64,000 nt of DNA from Drosophila miranda. Its lineage: Eukaryota; Arthropoda; Insecta; Diptera; Drosophilidae. A program made the position numbers and the translations under genes. The notes under the pieces were generated by a model, which was given only the letters and a program-made list of their open reading frames with translations, was not told where the DNA came from and searched no databases. Where the stretch lies: positions 14,260,001 to 14,324,000 of the forward strand of contig NC_046675.1 of assembly GCF_003369915.1 (NCBI RefSeq), written 5' to 3'. Position 1 is the first letter of the stretch, and each line of letters starts with the position of its first letter. Below, in pieces: positions 10,188 to 24,290 of this stretch.

Positions 10188-11117
10188 TGCATCGGTTTTC
10201 TCATTGCTCGTAACCGATTTGATGAGTTTAAATTTGTCCAGGTTATAGAATTTTGAGTAATTGTGTGTGTAGATACATAGATTTTGACAGAATTTACAAA
10301 GTACTTTCTTTTTATGTTGCCACCGAATATGTACGAATGTGTACTAAAGATGTAAGAATATTCAATGAGATGGATGTACATAGATGCAGCAATTCGGAAT
10401 CCTCAAATTGTATGTTCATGTAAAAGATATAATATGTATTTATTCCCAGAATCGAAAGTGCTGGTAGTTTGTAAAACACGTCTAAATATAGCTCCATGGC
10501 CGTAATACCTTTTGGCACACCGCACGCATGCGCAGCTATTTTACGTCCTGGGCACGCACGTTTGTGGCAGCAGATCTGCTAGCTCTCGTTCACGTGTGGC
10601 AGTCGCAAACAAAGCACACAGAAACGTGAGTGGCAGGGTGGGATGGCCGAGAGGCAGGAGGAGGAGGAGGAGGAGGAGGAGAGCGGTCTGGTGGCATTGG
10701 CGTTTCATTCATTAATACACGCACACAAACGTGCGCTGCCTGGAAAGCCACTGGAATGTTGCATGTTCCGCCACCACCAACTTCCAGTCTACGGGTTGGC
10801 TCCTTTGAGTGTGTGTATCCGTGTGTTTTAGTCAGTGTGCGTGCGCACTCGTCGCGCCTCCACACCACTTGGCAGCCTTCTGCCACCGCCACCGCCGCTG
10901 CTGCCGCTGCCCGAGCTGATGCTGCTTCTGCTGCTGCGGCTGCTGCTGCTGCTGCTGCTCTTGCCCCCAGTTACTGCAGCCTGAGCTCGGTCCATCCGAG
11001 TATCACTCATTCGTTCGCCGCCCGCCTCGCTGGTTCAGCTTTTCAGCTGCGCGTCCACGCCGAGTCGCCGTCCGTGCCATCCATCCTGGAGCGTTTATTC
11101 GTCGTGCCAGTGGTCTT
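10188..11117. other. Divergent region between the NEP1R1-like gene and the sim 5' region
   Basis: Holds the promoter side of the NEP1R1-like gene, then simple sequence: a GGA tract at 10658-10681 and GCT/GCC-rich repeats at 10880-10965. Open frames here are products of these repeats. No gene is called. Confidence 0.4.
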
Positions 11118-11450
11118 CAGTTTGAGTGCTATCCAAATAGTGTCCAAATAACTTTGACAAGCGAATATGTTGCAAATTGTTGCTCCAGTGCCGTGACCAG
11201 AGCCCAATAAAAAAGTGACGGGGCCATTAAGCCGATTTTCGCCATTTCCATCGTAAACATAAAACTTGCTCGGCCGCAGCACATTTAAATTTGTTTAAAA
11301 ATTGATTGCAAAAATGTGCTAGCAACAATTAGCATTCCTCGGTTCGCGGTCGTTACAGCGATTTTCTGTTACGCTGCGCCTCTCCAGTTGGGATTATCGA
11401 CGGCTGCCCCACTGCAACAATACCAGCGGCAAAACGGATAGCTGCCAGAG
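11118..11450 (+). other. Candidate 5' non-coding exon of a long sim transcript
   Basis: An initiator-like TCAGTTTG lies at 11116-11123. A strong splice donor, CCAGAG then GTGAGTGG, follows at 11450/11451, and no long ORF lies between. D. melanogaster sim has an upstream late promoter, so a distal untranslated exon is expected on this side. The assignment is inference from position and one donor site; cDNA would decide. Confidence 0.25.
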
Positions 11451-14400
11451 GTGAGTGGCAGGCAGCAGATCCTTGCGATGAGTCGTATGATTCATAACCC
11501 TTCAAAGTAACCTTCCCTCCAAACACCAAACAAAAAGAAGTGTACAAGCAAACAAGTGAAATTCAATGCGAATTGTAGTAGGCGATGATCGAGGGAAAAT
11601 GCATTTGAAAAACATGTGTACGACAAACAAAGAAGCCACCAGCCATGGCATCCAGAGTCCAGAGTCGTCATCGTCATCGTCATCGAGGGCATGTCACAGC
11701 CGCAGTCTGTAATATGACGCCCACAACCCGAGGCTGCCGTCGGCGGAGGTTACTTCTGCGCCGTCCCGAAACGAAAAAAAAAACAGAAATTATTCTTTAG
11801 CAACAATAACAATAAAACGAAATAATACAGCCCCGAAAAAAAACCCATAAACCGAAACGCCCCACTGCCAAATGCAAATATTAAGGCACAGCCACAAACA
11901 TTTTATAATTATGAAAAGGGAAAAGCAGCAAATCGAATTGCGTTAAAAAGAAACCCCTCTCGGGCCAGACATTCCAGATCCTGTGTCGCTGTGGTCATCG
12001 GCCCGACTTTTCTACAGAATCCACTGTAGTCCCCATAAAAAACAAGTCAACTCAACGGTTCTTTTCGTTCTTTTTAATGGTCCCCGCTGCGGATCGATGG
12101 CATTATAGAGAGCAAAATCTGATACCAGACAATTTCGCCTGTTCATTAAGCTCCTGGCTCCACCTGCAAAACATTCGAGTTTTCTGACTTTTTCATTTGA
12201 TATTATTTGGAACAGATTTTGGTGTTTAACTCAATAGTAATCTTAAATCTCAGATCAATATTATCTGTGTGTAGTGTGTATTTGTTAAAAAAAAGAATAG
12301 AGCAGGAAAAATCGGTTCTAAGTGTACTCTTTGAGTCATTTTAAAACGTTTCTTTCGCTCTTACAATAATGATGGTAGTACTTATCTGATTTAAAGATTT
12401 TGTTGATAAAAATAGCTATGGAAATGTCACGAGTATAATCATATAACGAGTATGTTGAAAGGAAAAGTGTCAGCTTCATCTCATATTCACATTTCAATAA
12501 CAAAGACAAAGAAGACTTTGTCAATCTAAGTCCCAAATATATCCAAGTGTTCAGTCCGGTCAGGGTCCAGTCCAGCCGTAGAGACCAGGCTCCAGACGAG
12601 GTCTTTACAATGACCAACGAGAGTTGCCGAGACAGTATGCATTTCAAGTTGAATGTAGAATATGCAAATTGCGCATAGCTAATTTGCATTTATGACAAAA
12701 ATAATAACTAATAATCTGGCAGGAGGGGGGTGACGGCGGACGGAAACCGAGACGGAGATGGAGACAGAGCAGGCCAGAGCCGCCCGGGCCGGACCAGACC
12801 AGACCAGACCAGGCGACAATGACACACGAAAGATATGCGGGAAATTTACTATAATACTTCCAGGAAGCCAGAAAGAGAGTGCCGACCCGAGAGGCGAAAA
12901 GCACAAACAAACAAAACAGCATTCGGCAAGGGATATTGGTGTTGTGCAGCGACCAGCGGTACCAGCGTTGTACCAGAAGTGACCATGACGGGTCGCCAAC
13001 TCCACAACTCCACAACTCCACAAGTCCACAAGGTGTCGCGCGCGCCAAGCAAATTAGCGGCTGTGTCCAATTTGAAAACGAGCCTCAGACCCTCGAGAGG
13101 ATGTCAGTCCTTTAGAAACCCAGACACATATATATTTATATGGCCATGTAGGAGTACATATGTATTTATGTGCCACTATGTGTGTGTGTGCATGCTGGTG
13201 TCTCTGCCTAGCCCTAGGGTCTCCTTGTCACGTGAAATCAAATCAAGCATTACAATTTCACGCTCAATCGGCAATGTAATTGAGCCGCACAGCCGTGCCT
13301 GTTCCTGTGCCCCATCACCAGCCCCTTGCAGAACTCCTTTCGGCATTCAAGGCCCAACTGCCGCCACTATGTCTGCCACAAATCCAATTGGTTGACATCG
13401 CCCTGCCACGAATCCGGGACTGAAGCGTTTTTCCGGTTGTGCAGCTTCCGTAAGAGTGGGTCGGGGGCAGCACTGGAGCGTGGCTTGCAGCTGGAGCAAC
13501 AGTTGAACAATTTTCACACCCAAAAATTTGGATTATATATAGAATATTTTCTTAATTTTTACAGCTACTTGTTTATGGCCTAATTTATGCGCTCACACGA
13601 GCTGCAGCATCGTGGCACACATTTCCGTGTTTTGTTGGGCATTTCAACTCTGACGCTCAGCCTTGGTTTCGGGATAGTCCTGTCCGCATGTCCTGTGGCC
13701 ATTGTTTAGATCACGTCCCCGCACCGATATCGAATCTGATCGATCTCTAACCGAAGCCGCAACTTTGTTTCCAAGTGAACAGCCACATAGCTCGGATACT
13801 TGCTGGTGTGTCCTTTGTGCCTGTTTCCTCGTCCTCCTGTTAGACTTCGTCTTGCCATCCCGCTATCGGATAACAGGCCCGCATACGCGTTTCATATTCA
13901 TGCCTGTGCACATATCTGTATCTTTGGCGCTTCAAACTTGTAAGTTTTTCCCTCTTCTTGTGTTTATGAGAAAAGGGTTCGGGATTTTTGTGCCGAAAAT
14001 ATGGGAATCCTCGTGTCCAACTTGCATGTGTGCATACGAGTATTATGCGATCATCGAACGCCTTCAGATACGCATCTCGATCTGTGGGCCGGGCTGACAT
14101 GCGAGCATGGGAATGCATGGGTTGAGGGATGCTTTGTCCCGGCCCCTAGACTAAGATCATAGAAATATTTCATCTCACAATCTTGTAATATATTTTTTTT
14201 TCTGAGAAGCGCTTTTTATTAATTTTTTTTGTGTAGTGATCTTTAATATTTTCATGTATTTTTCTTTGAAATGTTGGCATTACATTATGGAGAATGTATG
14301 TATTATAAATGATTAGATCCATGCTTGGTTAGATCCATCTATTTGGCTTTAAGTCTTTAACTCTTAAGGAGGTTCTTAAAAGGCTACAATTTTGATTCTT

Positions 14401-17400
14401 ATATGCTTAATATCATCTTAAAAGGGCGGCTTTGTTTTAGACCCGATCTAGTTTTGTGTCTTGAATTCTGTTGACTTCGGAGGCGCCGGAGCCATGATTC
14501 ACACTTTGTTTTACTATCTGAGGTGGGAGGGCCTACTGTATGTACTGTATATATGTACATATGTATGTATATCCGTTGAGAATATTTCAAATTTTTGCAC
14601 GTCGAGCGATGATAGTGGCAGATTTAGCAGCAGAGGCCGTGGTAGAGCCAGCAACAACATCGCATTGCACAGCTGAGGGCGAAATTGTGCTTCACTTGCA
14701 AGAAAACACAAACGTCATAGCCGATTAGCTCATCGACGCCAGCACCATACAAAAAAGACAAAAAAAGAAGAAGCCAAAACATTGTAAGAGACAAATAGCA
14801 GCTGAAAAGAGCCAATATCGACAACGGCACCAGCCAACATCAACAAATCAGCAACACGTGCCACGGGGCCGGCTGACAAGTGCCAGAAGATACCAGGCGT
14901 GATCGGCCATAAGTCGATCAATGAATGAATCGCGTAAGACGAGAGTCCAAAGAGTGGAGTGACCACAGCAACAAAGGCAAGCGATGACTACAAAAAGGGC
15001 AGTCCAAATTTTAGTGCTGATCCAAGCATAAGCTCAGATAGTGGTACGAGTACATGCACAATATCTGATTCAGGGGTCAACTTTTGGCTTATATAACTTT
15101 TATTGTAAGAGTCTGGGGGGTACTGGCGTCGCCTTCTGATTGGGCTTGGCTCAGCAAATGTCGCGGCAAAGAAAGCCGAAAGAAAGTCGCTGCAGTTCGA
15201 GTGAAATGCAACACTTTTTGCCAACTCCGCAGAAGTCATGGCCGATCCGGGCTCGGCGGCTGTTTGTTTATTTTGAGCAGCGTCTTGGCCCCATCACATG
15301 TGACATTGTCCGCAGCGAAGGCGACATTGGAACCGTAGCCCCCGAGCCAAGAGCCAAGAGCCCAATCAAAAGTAATCTAAGGCAGAGCAAGCGGAGCAGA
15401 GCAGAGCCGAACCGAACCGTTCTGACCAGGGCAGCGTCGTCGGCGTCAGCGATGACGGCCGGAGCGTTTTAGTTGCGGTCAGCTTAGTGTCGAATCAAGT
15501 CGCACTGCACCCAGTGACCAAGTAGTTGCTGGAGTCGCTGTCGTCGTTGTCGCGCGCGTTTTATGTGGCATAATTTACGATCTCGCGGACGTTCTGCAAC
15601 TCCAGAATCTTGGCCGTCGACTCCCTCAAGCGATGCAGCCTGCACTCAAAGCCACTTGCTTATGAGATGGATCCCAAAAGTAATCATTAGCCCCCGGACT
15701 AAGCGAGGTTTAGCGGGTCTGCAGCTGCATTGGCCAGCCCCTGCCCTCAGTGTGTTTGTTTTTACAGTGTCTCGGGGTTCTTGTTTTTCTGTTGTTCTTT
15801 TTTTTCCTCTTTTTTTGGTTCTCGTTTGTACTCGTATTGTTTGCATATACGGTAGCCACCGAAAATGATTTGTTTTGTCTGCCCCAGACGACAGGCAACA
15901 CGCTGAAGGGTGGCGGAGGGGAGGTTTCCGGGCGGGGCCGATTTTGTCTGCCCCCGCAATCATGCCTCCTTCGGTGGCAAAGTGCATTTTGAGTTGTGTT
16001 TGTAAAATATTGAGTTACACTTTCAGTAGTAAAGCGTGGCAAGTGTGGACCGTTCTTTATGATGTGCATATAGGAAGAGAAAACCCTAAAATATTAGAAA
16101 CAACTTTGGACGCGACTTAAAAGAGTGTCAAAATAAAGAACGTATCTTTGTGTTAGAACAATTATTAACTCGCAATGTCTTTTTCGTTGATGTCCATGTG
16201 AAAGTTTTTTTAAATTAAAATTGTATTGAAGTTAGCAAAACAAGGTTTTATAAACTTTGAAATTAAAGTTTGTCAAAGACTTATAAAATTTAAATTCCAA
16301 GAAAAAATACAAAAGTTTTAAAACAATTAAATTATTTCAGAAAATCATATTTTTTGTAAATCAGAAACGAACAAATTAAATACTTTTCGTTTTTTTTAAG
16401 CTAAGGATTTACAAAATTAAAAATTATATTGCTAAAAATAGGGAGAGATACATTTTTGAATATGTTTAAAAAAAAAAAACATAGTCTTAAATACAACAAT
16501 ACAGGGATTTTAGGGATTTTGTTGGATTGTAAGGTGAAGAAATACGCGACTTCAACAGTATATGTATATTTTAACATTATACTGTCACATTATATTTTAA
16601 TTTGTTTGTCGTATTTAATTAGTTTTCTTGAGTACATATTTATGGACAAAACAGCAAATTTTAAAATGAGGGAAATAAACGAAATTTACATTTTTATGAG
16701 CTGCATAAAATGGTTAAACATTTCTAAAGGGGAAATAAAATATTTACGAGTTATTCAAGAAACGAAGAAAAATATGGCGGCCATGTCAATAGGAGGAAAA
16801 CCCACTCGTGCACCAACACAATCGCAAAACTGACATTGAATTTTGACAAGCGGAAGAGCCCAACAGACAACACACACAACGACACAAAAAATAACGTGCG
16901 TAAGAGGAAAGGGAAATGGCTCAGAAAAGGAGAAAGATTTCGAGCAACGAGCGAAATCCAAACGATTGTCGGCCCCCAAAAAAAGGGCTGAAAGAGAAAG
17001 CTTAACACTCGAATGCCAGAAATGTTCGCTAATGGAGTGTAACGGCACACACATGCAGCGAGAGAGAGAGAGAGAGAAGGAGGCGCACGCATACCAGCAT
17101 AGAAAACAAAATGAAACTCAAATAACAATTATTAAGGCGTTGCCAGACAGGCACACAACAATTATGCGCCTCTGTGTGTGTGGGCGGAGCGGCGGCGGTG
17201 AACAGGCGCGATACAACGGAAACAGCAACACAAATACAAACATACATAAACATTTTGTACACACTCGAACACACACACATGCACGCACACACCGCTGGCA
17301 GTTCCAGTTTGCCGTTCCAGGCCCGCGTCCCTCTGTATGTGTGCGTCTGTGTGTGTGGCACATTAAGCGCGCCAAGACAGCCAATGAGAAAATGTTGTTG

Positions 17401-20400
17401 GCTCTTCCGCTCTCGCTTGCGCTCGCTGTTTTTGTTTGCCAGAGGGTGGCATGTGACTGTATGAGTGTATCTGTGTGTGTGTCTTCTGTGTGTATGAGTT
17501 TGAAAACCTGTTTTTTTTTTTTTTGTTACACTGAACAGCATAACAGCAACAGCAGCGCAGCCGTATTGCAATGGTCGGTGAATGAACCGAAGAACGCAGC
17601 GCACAGTGGGATCGTGTTCTGTGGGTTTTCTGTAATCTGTTCTGTACACTCGATTGATCTGACTCAATTAAATCATACAAGAACTGGGAGTCAATATATT
17701 TTAGGTGTCTGTATTAACAACAAACTATCGAAATATATTGAAGTTTTATCTTGTTAAAACAGGAGAAAAGGGGTTGTGGTGTTTATTGATATATCGATCT
17801 GAAAAAAGTCCATTTTAAGCAAGAGAAATACCATTTAGTGTACAATAAACTATTCATTTGACATAATTTATATCAAACACTCCACGTTTTCCCTTCGATT
17901 TTCTTATTCTTCCCAACTTCTTGGTATCCGAGCGAAATACGTTTGAATCATTCAATTCAAACCACCTGATTGTGTCAAAAAGGACGCAAGATCTCATATT
18001 TTTAATATAATTTTAGTTTTTTTTTAGATTTGGATTTCTTAGATTTATATGAGAGAGTATTTGTATGTTTTTTATCCTAAAGTTGGGCTCGAATACATGG
18101 GGATGGTTTTTATTGCAATCTTTAAATATAAACATTGTTAAACTACAAAATACGCATATTTTATCCACATGAAAACCCCCGATTAGAGTTCTTTTTGTTA
18201 TATTTTCCACCTCAGAAGTCACCTCAGAGGTCACCGAGAAGAAATGAAATCAAATTATTGAATACAACAACTTACCCAGCCCCATCCAAAGACATTTTGG
18301 AGTCCTCCCTCTTAAGTGTCAGCGACCTTTGCCATATCTATTTTGGTCGCTTATTGGTCGTCAGATGCACCACTGTGCCTGCCGCCTGCGTCCTAATGCT
18401 GCTCAAATGCTACCTGGGACTGAGACACCATTTTCTTATTCTCTCATTGTTGTTTCTTCTGTCAGCTTTATGGCTCGATAGATGATTGCTTGTGTGTGTG
18501 TGTGTGTGTGTGCGTGTGTGAATGAGTACCTTGTTTCCTGTGCTCGTTTGCTGTAGTTCTGGTCTTGTCTAGAATTTGATGCTTTTTATATTCTTTTGTG
18601 TCGTGCATTTTATGATGAATGCACTTACACACACATATACAAGCCCAGGGGTTTTGGTCTGAGGGGGCTGTTTGTTCTGGTCCCTCTTCTTCTTGTACTT
18701 ATGCTTCTTGTTCCTACCACCATATCGGTGAGTGTTTATCTTGGTAGTTAGTATTGGTGCCGGCATATCGGTGTGCGCGCGTGTGTGTGTGCGTGTTTGA
18801 CTTCCATAGAGGAAATCCGCTTAATGCTGTAATTTTGTTGCGCTGTTCAAACGAACACGTCGACTTTGATACGAGTAGTGTAACAATTTCCTGCATGAAA
18901 ACTTGGTAATTCCTTTACTTTTAAACATTTAATGGGTTACGCCTTCATTTATCCTTAAGAGTATGGGGTTACTTTTGGTATTTTGGTATACCCATAGGCA
19001 TTTGCCTTTCGATTAACCAGATGCACTATTTGCTTTTACTCTGAAAAGGTATTTTACGGATGCATATCGAAAAACCTATGCTTTTTATATCGTTTTATTT
19101 GCTTTACTGAAATCTTCTCTATTGAAAAGTGAACATTAAGACAAAGAGATTACAATATAATCAAAAGGAAATGCAAAAAAAAGTTTTAAATTCGGTTAAT
19201 ATAGAATATCAGGCAGACAGGCCACAGACCATAGGACAGACGACGGAACTTGCGATTGGTGATGATCGATGGCGATGATCGCAGCTCCCGTAGGTTAACG
19301 AACCATGAGAAAGTGCTATAGAAAAATTAATTAACTATAACACAACAAAGAATTCCTGTACGTTAAGAGATCTCGGCTCTGTACTGCTCCTTCACCAAGG
19401 GGCGGTGCTTAGCCTCACAGATATTTTTCATGTTGATCAACATAAGATATTAAATACTTCAAACTGTGCCGAAATCTAAGAACTGCCACTAATCATTTAG
19501 AACGCACCGCACCCTTTTATACCTAATTTAAAGTTAAGGCCCTAAAATCCCAAAATTTTCAACACCATTTTGAGGAGAACCAACTAATTGCCTAGGCTTA
19601 GGCACAATCTTTAAGAACTCAATTTCCTGCCGGATTTTGTGGGGAGGAAATCCTAGCCACGCCTGTTGATCCTCCCCCGAGATGGAAAAGTCAGATATTT
19701 TTAGCCCGCTCTGGCCCCCAAAACTGAAGTGTCAGCATTTGATAATAAAGTGAAAAGTGTCGTAAATTTCAAGGTGAGGGTTGCCGAGCGATACTCGGAA
19801 AAACCATAAGTATATTTATATATATGTGCATCTGTCTCTGTGTGTGTGTGTGTGTGTAGTACAAAAATGGATACATTAAATATGGCTGCCTTTCACTTAA
19901 AGTTTTCATTTGACTTTCAGAACAGTTTCCGAAAACGATTCAATGACGGCTATTTTTTTCTGGCTTTATTTTCGCTTGCATAAAACGAAATTATAGCAAC
20001 AATGGAATTTTAATGCCTTGTATATATGCAGTTGTATGTGTGCGTGTAGTATTCATCGTATATGTTGGTGTGTATGTATTCATACTCGTATAGGTATCTA
20101 ATGAAACGTGATTTTCTCTAAAACGTGACTTTGTATTGATTTTTCTCCAGCCATACTTTTGTTTCATTTTACACCCAGCGCAGCGACTGAGCCTCAGAAT
20201 TTCTTATTTTTGTTGTAGTTGTTATTCATATTGTTGCTGTTGTTGTTGTTGCCTCTGCCTGCACTCTTAGTGCAGCAGCAAAATGGTATCGTAAACTGCT
20301 AAATGAATACGCAGTAGATTGACTTCTGAATAATTTCGATACGAAATAGAGTCATTACCAAGGGGACTAGGAGATCCAGAAATGTGGGCTAAAAGAATGA

Positions 20401-23237
20401 AATATGAGTAAAATACACTGTTGAAATTTATTTCATAGCAAGAAATTATATGTAAAATATTAGTATTATTTTAAGCTCATTGTTACATAAAATTTTGTTT
20501 AGTTTTTAGCAGCAATTGGCTTAGAGTTCCTTCAGGCTATCATAATATATATAATATATATTTATAATAAAATTACTTGGCAGAATAAGAACTGGCTTAT
20601 TGGACTGACTTGTGTATAATACTGTTGTTCCTTTGCCTATGAAGCTTAAAAAAACCTCCTTGAATGCTATAGTTTTTATTATTATTTATTAAATTATAAA
20701 ATGGTAGAGATCCTTTTCTTGTTAAAGAAATATGGAGAGTTAGGGAAATCTACGCCTGGATAATACTGCCGAATTGGTCTTCGAAAATATTTTGTTTAAT
20801 GTGACTTAAATTTGTTAAATATTCTTTTATAAACGCTTAATGTTGTATTACAAGTAAGCACTCGAAATACTTGATAGTTGTGCTGTTTGTCCAAGTTCTA
20901 TTTGTAACACTATGCTGACACCATTGTTCCAGTCGGTCTATTTGCCAGTTTCCACGTACATATTTGTTCAGTGTCCACCATCAGCGATGGTAGCCGGGTC
21001 CAAGTGCAGCATGGACCCATTGTTGTTCCTGCTGCCGTTTCCCGCTGCCGTTTTAGAGCAAATTCAAAATCAAATTCAAATTTATAGTGAACATCACGTA
21101 CTGACAACGGCCAACAATAACAACAATAGGCGGCGGAGGCGGCTCGGGCCAGTGCCACTTTGGGCTGCATGTCCAGGTCGGATGTGCTCGGATACGTACT
21201 TCGCCCCTGTAAGTGATAATGGAGGTGTTTGGGTATTTACGCGTAGGTGAGGTCGGACAGAGGACAAGTGTACAGTACAGATGCTGAATGCTGGGCACAA
21301 AATTATGATTATCGATTTGACCCTCGGAAGTTGTTTCTGTGCGCGGCCAACATGTTGACTTGTTTGATTTCCCAAGGAGACCGACAGACGGGTCGGTCTG
21401 CTTTCGAAGGGACTGGGGCAGGGATAGGGACAGGGACGGGGACAGGGACGGGGATGGGTCGGTTTTGATGCTGGTGCTGGGCCATGGGGTTCTTGATGCC
21501 GACGCGGCCCATCGGCCATTTGGTTGCAAGTTTGTATTGTTGATCGATTTTACGTGATATTTTCGAGATTTTCCGTATTTATTGCTGGCTGCTTCTCTCC
21601 TGCTGCCGATGGTACACATTCTGCTGCTGCCGTATTTGTTGTTGCTCTGCTTGTTTTTGTTGTTTTTTTTTTATTTCATTTGAAAGTTTACTTTCGCATT
21701 TTGAACGCCTCATCGCTTTACGTACGTATTTGCTCTATGTACGAGTATACCCACTCCATTCCATTCCCCTGGGGATCGGATCGGGAGCTGTGAACCGGGA
21801 GCCCTGCCTGGGTCTCTGCCTGTGTGTGTTGGACAAACACAAATAAAATACATGCATAATTATTTTTGAAAATATAGTGTAATGAAAACAGTGATTATGA
21901 TGTGTTGGTTGATTATTATTACGATTATGGGCTTGGTCAGTCGGCTCGATTTGGTTTTATTTGCTTTCACTTCGCTGCTTTCGCATTTCAGACTGCTCGT
22001 CGATGTTTGCCCTGGGGCTTGCATCGGGATTTGTTTTACTTTTGATTTATAAAGAGCTTTATGCACAATAATTTACCGGATAAATAGTAAATAAATGCAA
22101 TCAGCAACAATTCCCAATTGTGGTGGGACATTGGGCGAATTTTTGCCTGGTTTTCAGTTAAAATTTACATATAAATTTTCATATGCATGTTTTTAAAAAT
22201 GCTTATTACTAATACTCTGGAACTCGATTGCGCTATTCGTTTGCTATTTGTGGAGTATTCAAATTAAATTTTCACTGCGACATTTTTACAGAGATTCAAA
22301 TATTCAATAAAAGTTGATTTAAAATGAATTTATTAGAATTGTACAATTGGAATCTCCTTTTATGATCCCATTTAATCATAAGTTTACTTATGAAACCAGA
22401 ATGTCTTCTTCTAAGGGACTATATCTGTCTTACATATGTATGTATGTCGTATTATCTATACGAGTATAAAATATGAATGCTCTTTTTAAATATAGGAAAC
22501 CTAGTTGATGTACAATAAATTATCTGAAGAATTTCAATATAAAATGAATTTTGATATCGTGAATATTAATTTGAAAATGTCTATAAGTAAATATGTATAT
22601 TTATACACTTTTCATTCCTGAGATCTTATTAGCAAAAAAACATTACGTACCATTGAGAAAATATATTTGACAGTGACAAAATTTGTATGTATAATTGTTG
22701 TACCTAAGTCTATAACCGAAACGATTATTCCGACTTCCCCTGTGATAGTTTTATGCTTTTGCAGACTTCCTGGATTATTCGGGAATATGTGCTAAACGTT
22801 TTGGCAGATATTCTTTTATCGTTCTTGTGACATCATGTGATTGTTGTGCGTCATTTGGTAAATTTTTCTGCGAACTCTGGTGTCCTTAGCGAAAATCCTT
22901 GCTTTATTCTATGGCCATTAACCATTATGCTAATCAATAGGCCGTTCTTTGCATACATTAAGGCGCCATAAAAGAGCCAATTGTAGTCATAACCCCAAAC
23001 TCCAACAAAATCAGTAACACCAACAACAGCAAGACAGGAGGCCAGAAACAACGACAACTGTGCGCAATTAGCGGATTTGGGCAACCAAAAACAAAGCCAA
23101 AGCTAGGGCCTTGTGTTCCCTCGGTTTTTGGTGGTGGTGGTGGTGCTGGTGCTGCTGCTGCTACTGGCTTCGTTGTTGTTGGCATGACCGTCGTTACTTG
23201 TTATTGCAGGCAATTAAAAACGTACGCCCAACACCCC

Positions 23238-23268
<31 letters not shown>

Positions 23269-23760
23269 CAGAAAAACAGAGAGCAACTCGAACCCAAGGA
23301 ACATACCCCTCGGATTGCATAAACTTTTGTTTGATAATGTTAAAGTGCCGCGCAAACAAATCAAAAAGCATATTGAAATTGGGTTAATGTACGGAGGCAG
23401 TCACGGGTCTGGTCCGGGGCTAAGGACACTGCGCCGTTGTTTGCTTTACGGGTTATAATCCGAAAATTAAGCGCGAGCTGAGCATTAAAATTTGCGACCC
23501 ATTCGCTGGTGGTGCCACCACTGGCAACTGCTCGATTGGAGTGGATGGGGGGGGGAGAGGAGGTTGGTGTTGGGTCTGTTGGCCCCTTCAACGTCGCGAC
23601 GCCGACTGTTGTTTCAAGATAAAAACTTCATGTGCGTTGGAAAAACACAGGAAAAGAGCAAATGGTTCAGGGAGTGGGTGTCGGCCAAATGGGTGAACAT
23701 TTCGGCAGGAACAGGGAACACTGAACAGTGAACAGTGAACAGGAGCGACTCTTATCGGGC
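11451..23760. other. Long non-coding region upstream of or within sim
   Basis: About 12 kb with no supportable protein-coding gene; open frames are simple-sequence or AT-rich chance frames. It contains GT/CA microsatellites at 18491-18512, 19839-19857 and 23239-23265, a poly-T run near 17511-17524, a GGGACA/GGGACG minisatellite at 21420-21455, and AT-rich stretches at 16130-16750, 20400-20900 and 22140-22700. Two AAACGTG sites at 20104-20110 and 20121-20127 match the Sim:Tango binding core ACGTG. Confidence 0.5.
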
Positions 23761-23779
23761 CGGCAAGAGTGTTACAATG

Positions 23780-24290
23780 GCATATGTTACGCACATTGAA
23801 AACGTATGTTGAGTTTTCCGCCTGCTGTGGCAGCTTCCCACCTGATAGGACTGGTCGTTTGCGGGTGCTGGTGCGGGTGTGTGGGAATCTCTGCTGTGGC
23901 ATGTACCTGGTCCTGGCCATGGTCCTTCTCCCTCTCTCTCTCTCTCGCTCGCTCAGTGGCTTTCTCACACTTCCTGGACATGTGCTGACTGTTTTCGCCG
24001 TTTTTCCCGCATGGTTATCAATCGGCCGATTGGAAATCCCCGCTAGACTCGCTAGCGTGAGAACTGACCAGCGGGTTTTTAACATATTCGTACCTGTCGA
24101 GGATGTTGATGGGAATGTGACTCAGGACGAGGACGAGGATGAGGATGCCCGCCGCATGCCGAGAAGCGCCGTGGCCGCAACTCCCACATTAGAATCGGCC
24201 CAGCGGAAGGTGACCAAGGGTCCAATGTCCCTCTAATTGCTTTATGGACTCTATAGTTTCCTCTTCCCATGCTCTGCAGCGTGGGAACGT
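23780..24290 (+). promoter_or_regulatory. Candidate sim mesectoderm enhancer (Su(H)/Dorsal/Twist/Snail-type sites)
   Basis: Four perfect Su(H) consensus sites (YGTGRGAAH) fall within 409 bp: TGTGGGAAT at 23880-23888, TGTGAGAAA on the minus strand at 23961-23969, CGTGAGAAC at 24056-24064 and CGTGGGAAC at 24280-24288. Among them are a Dorsal-type GGGGATTTCC (minus, 24032-24041), Twist-type E-boxes CATATG (23781) and CATGTG (23979), and a Snail-type CACCTG (23839). The cluster lies about 2.5-3 kb upstream of the sim early promoter candidate. The known D. melanogaster mesectoderm enhancer, driven by Notch/Su(H) with Dorsal and Twist and repressed by Snail, is also upstream of the early promoter. 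Confidence 0.7.

Noticed and set aside
16429..16833. 134-codon frame in AT-rich DNA
   Set aside because: Biased Ile/Lys/Tyr composition, no ATG at the reported start and no recognisable motif.
16843..17757. 304-codon plus-strand frame
   Set aside because: Built from GA and CA/GT simple repeats, with an overlapping long antisense frame of similar origin and no domain.
21053..21619. 188-codon minus frame rich in Pro/Ser/Leu
   Set aside because: Arises from the GGGACA minisatellite and neighbouring simple sequence.
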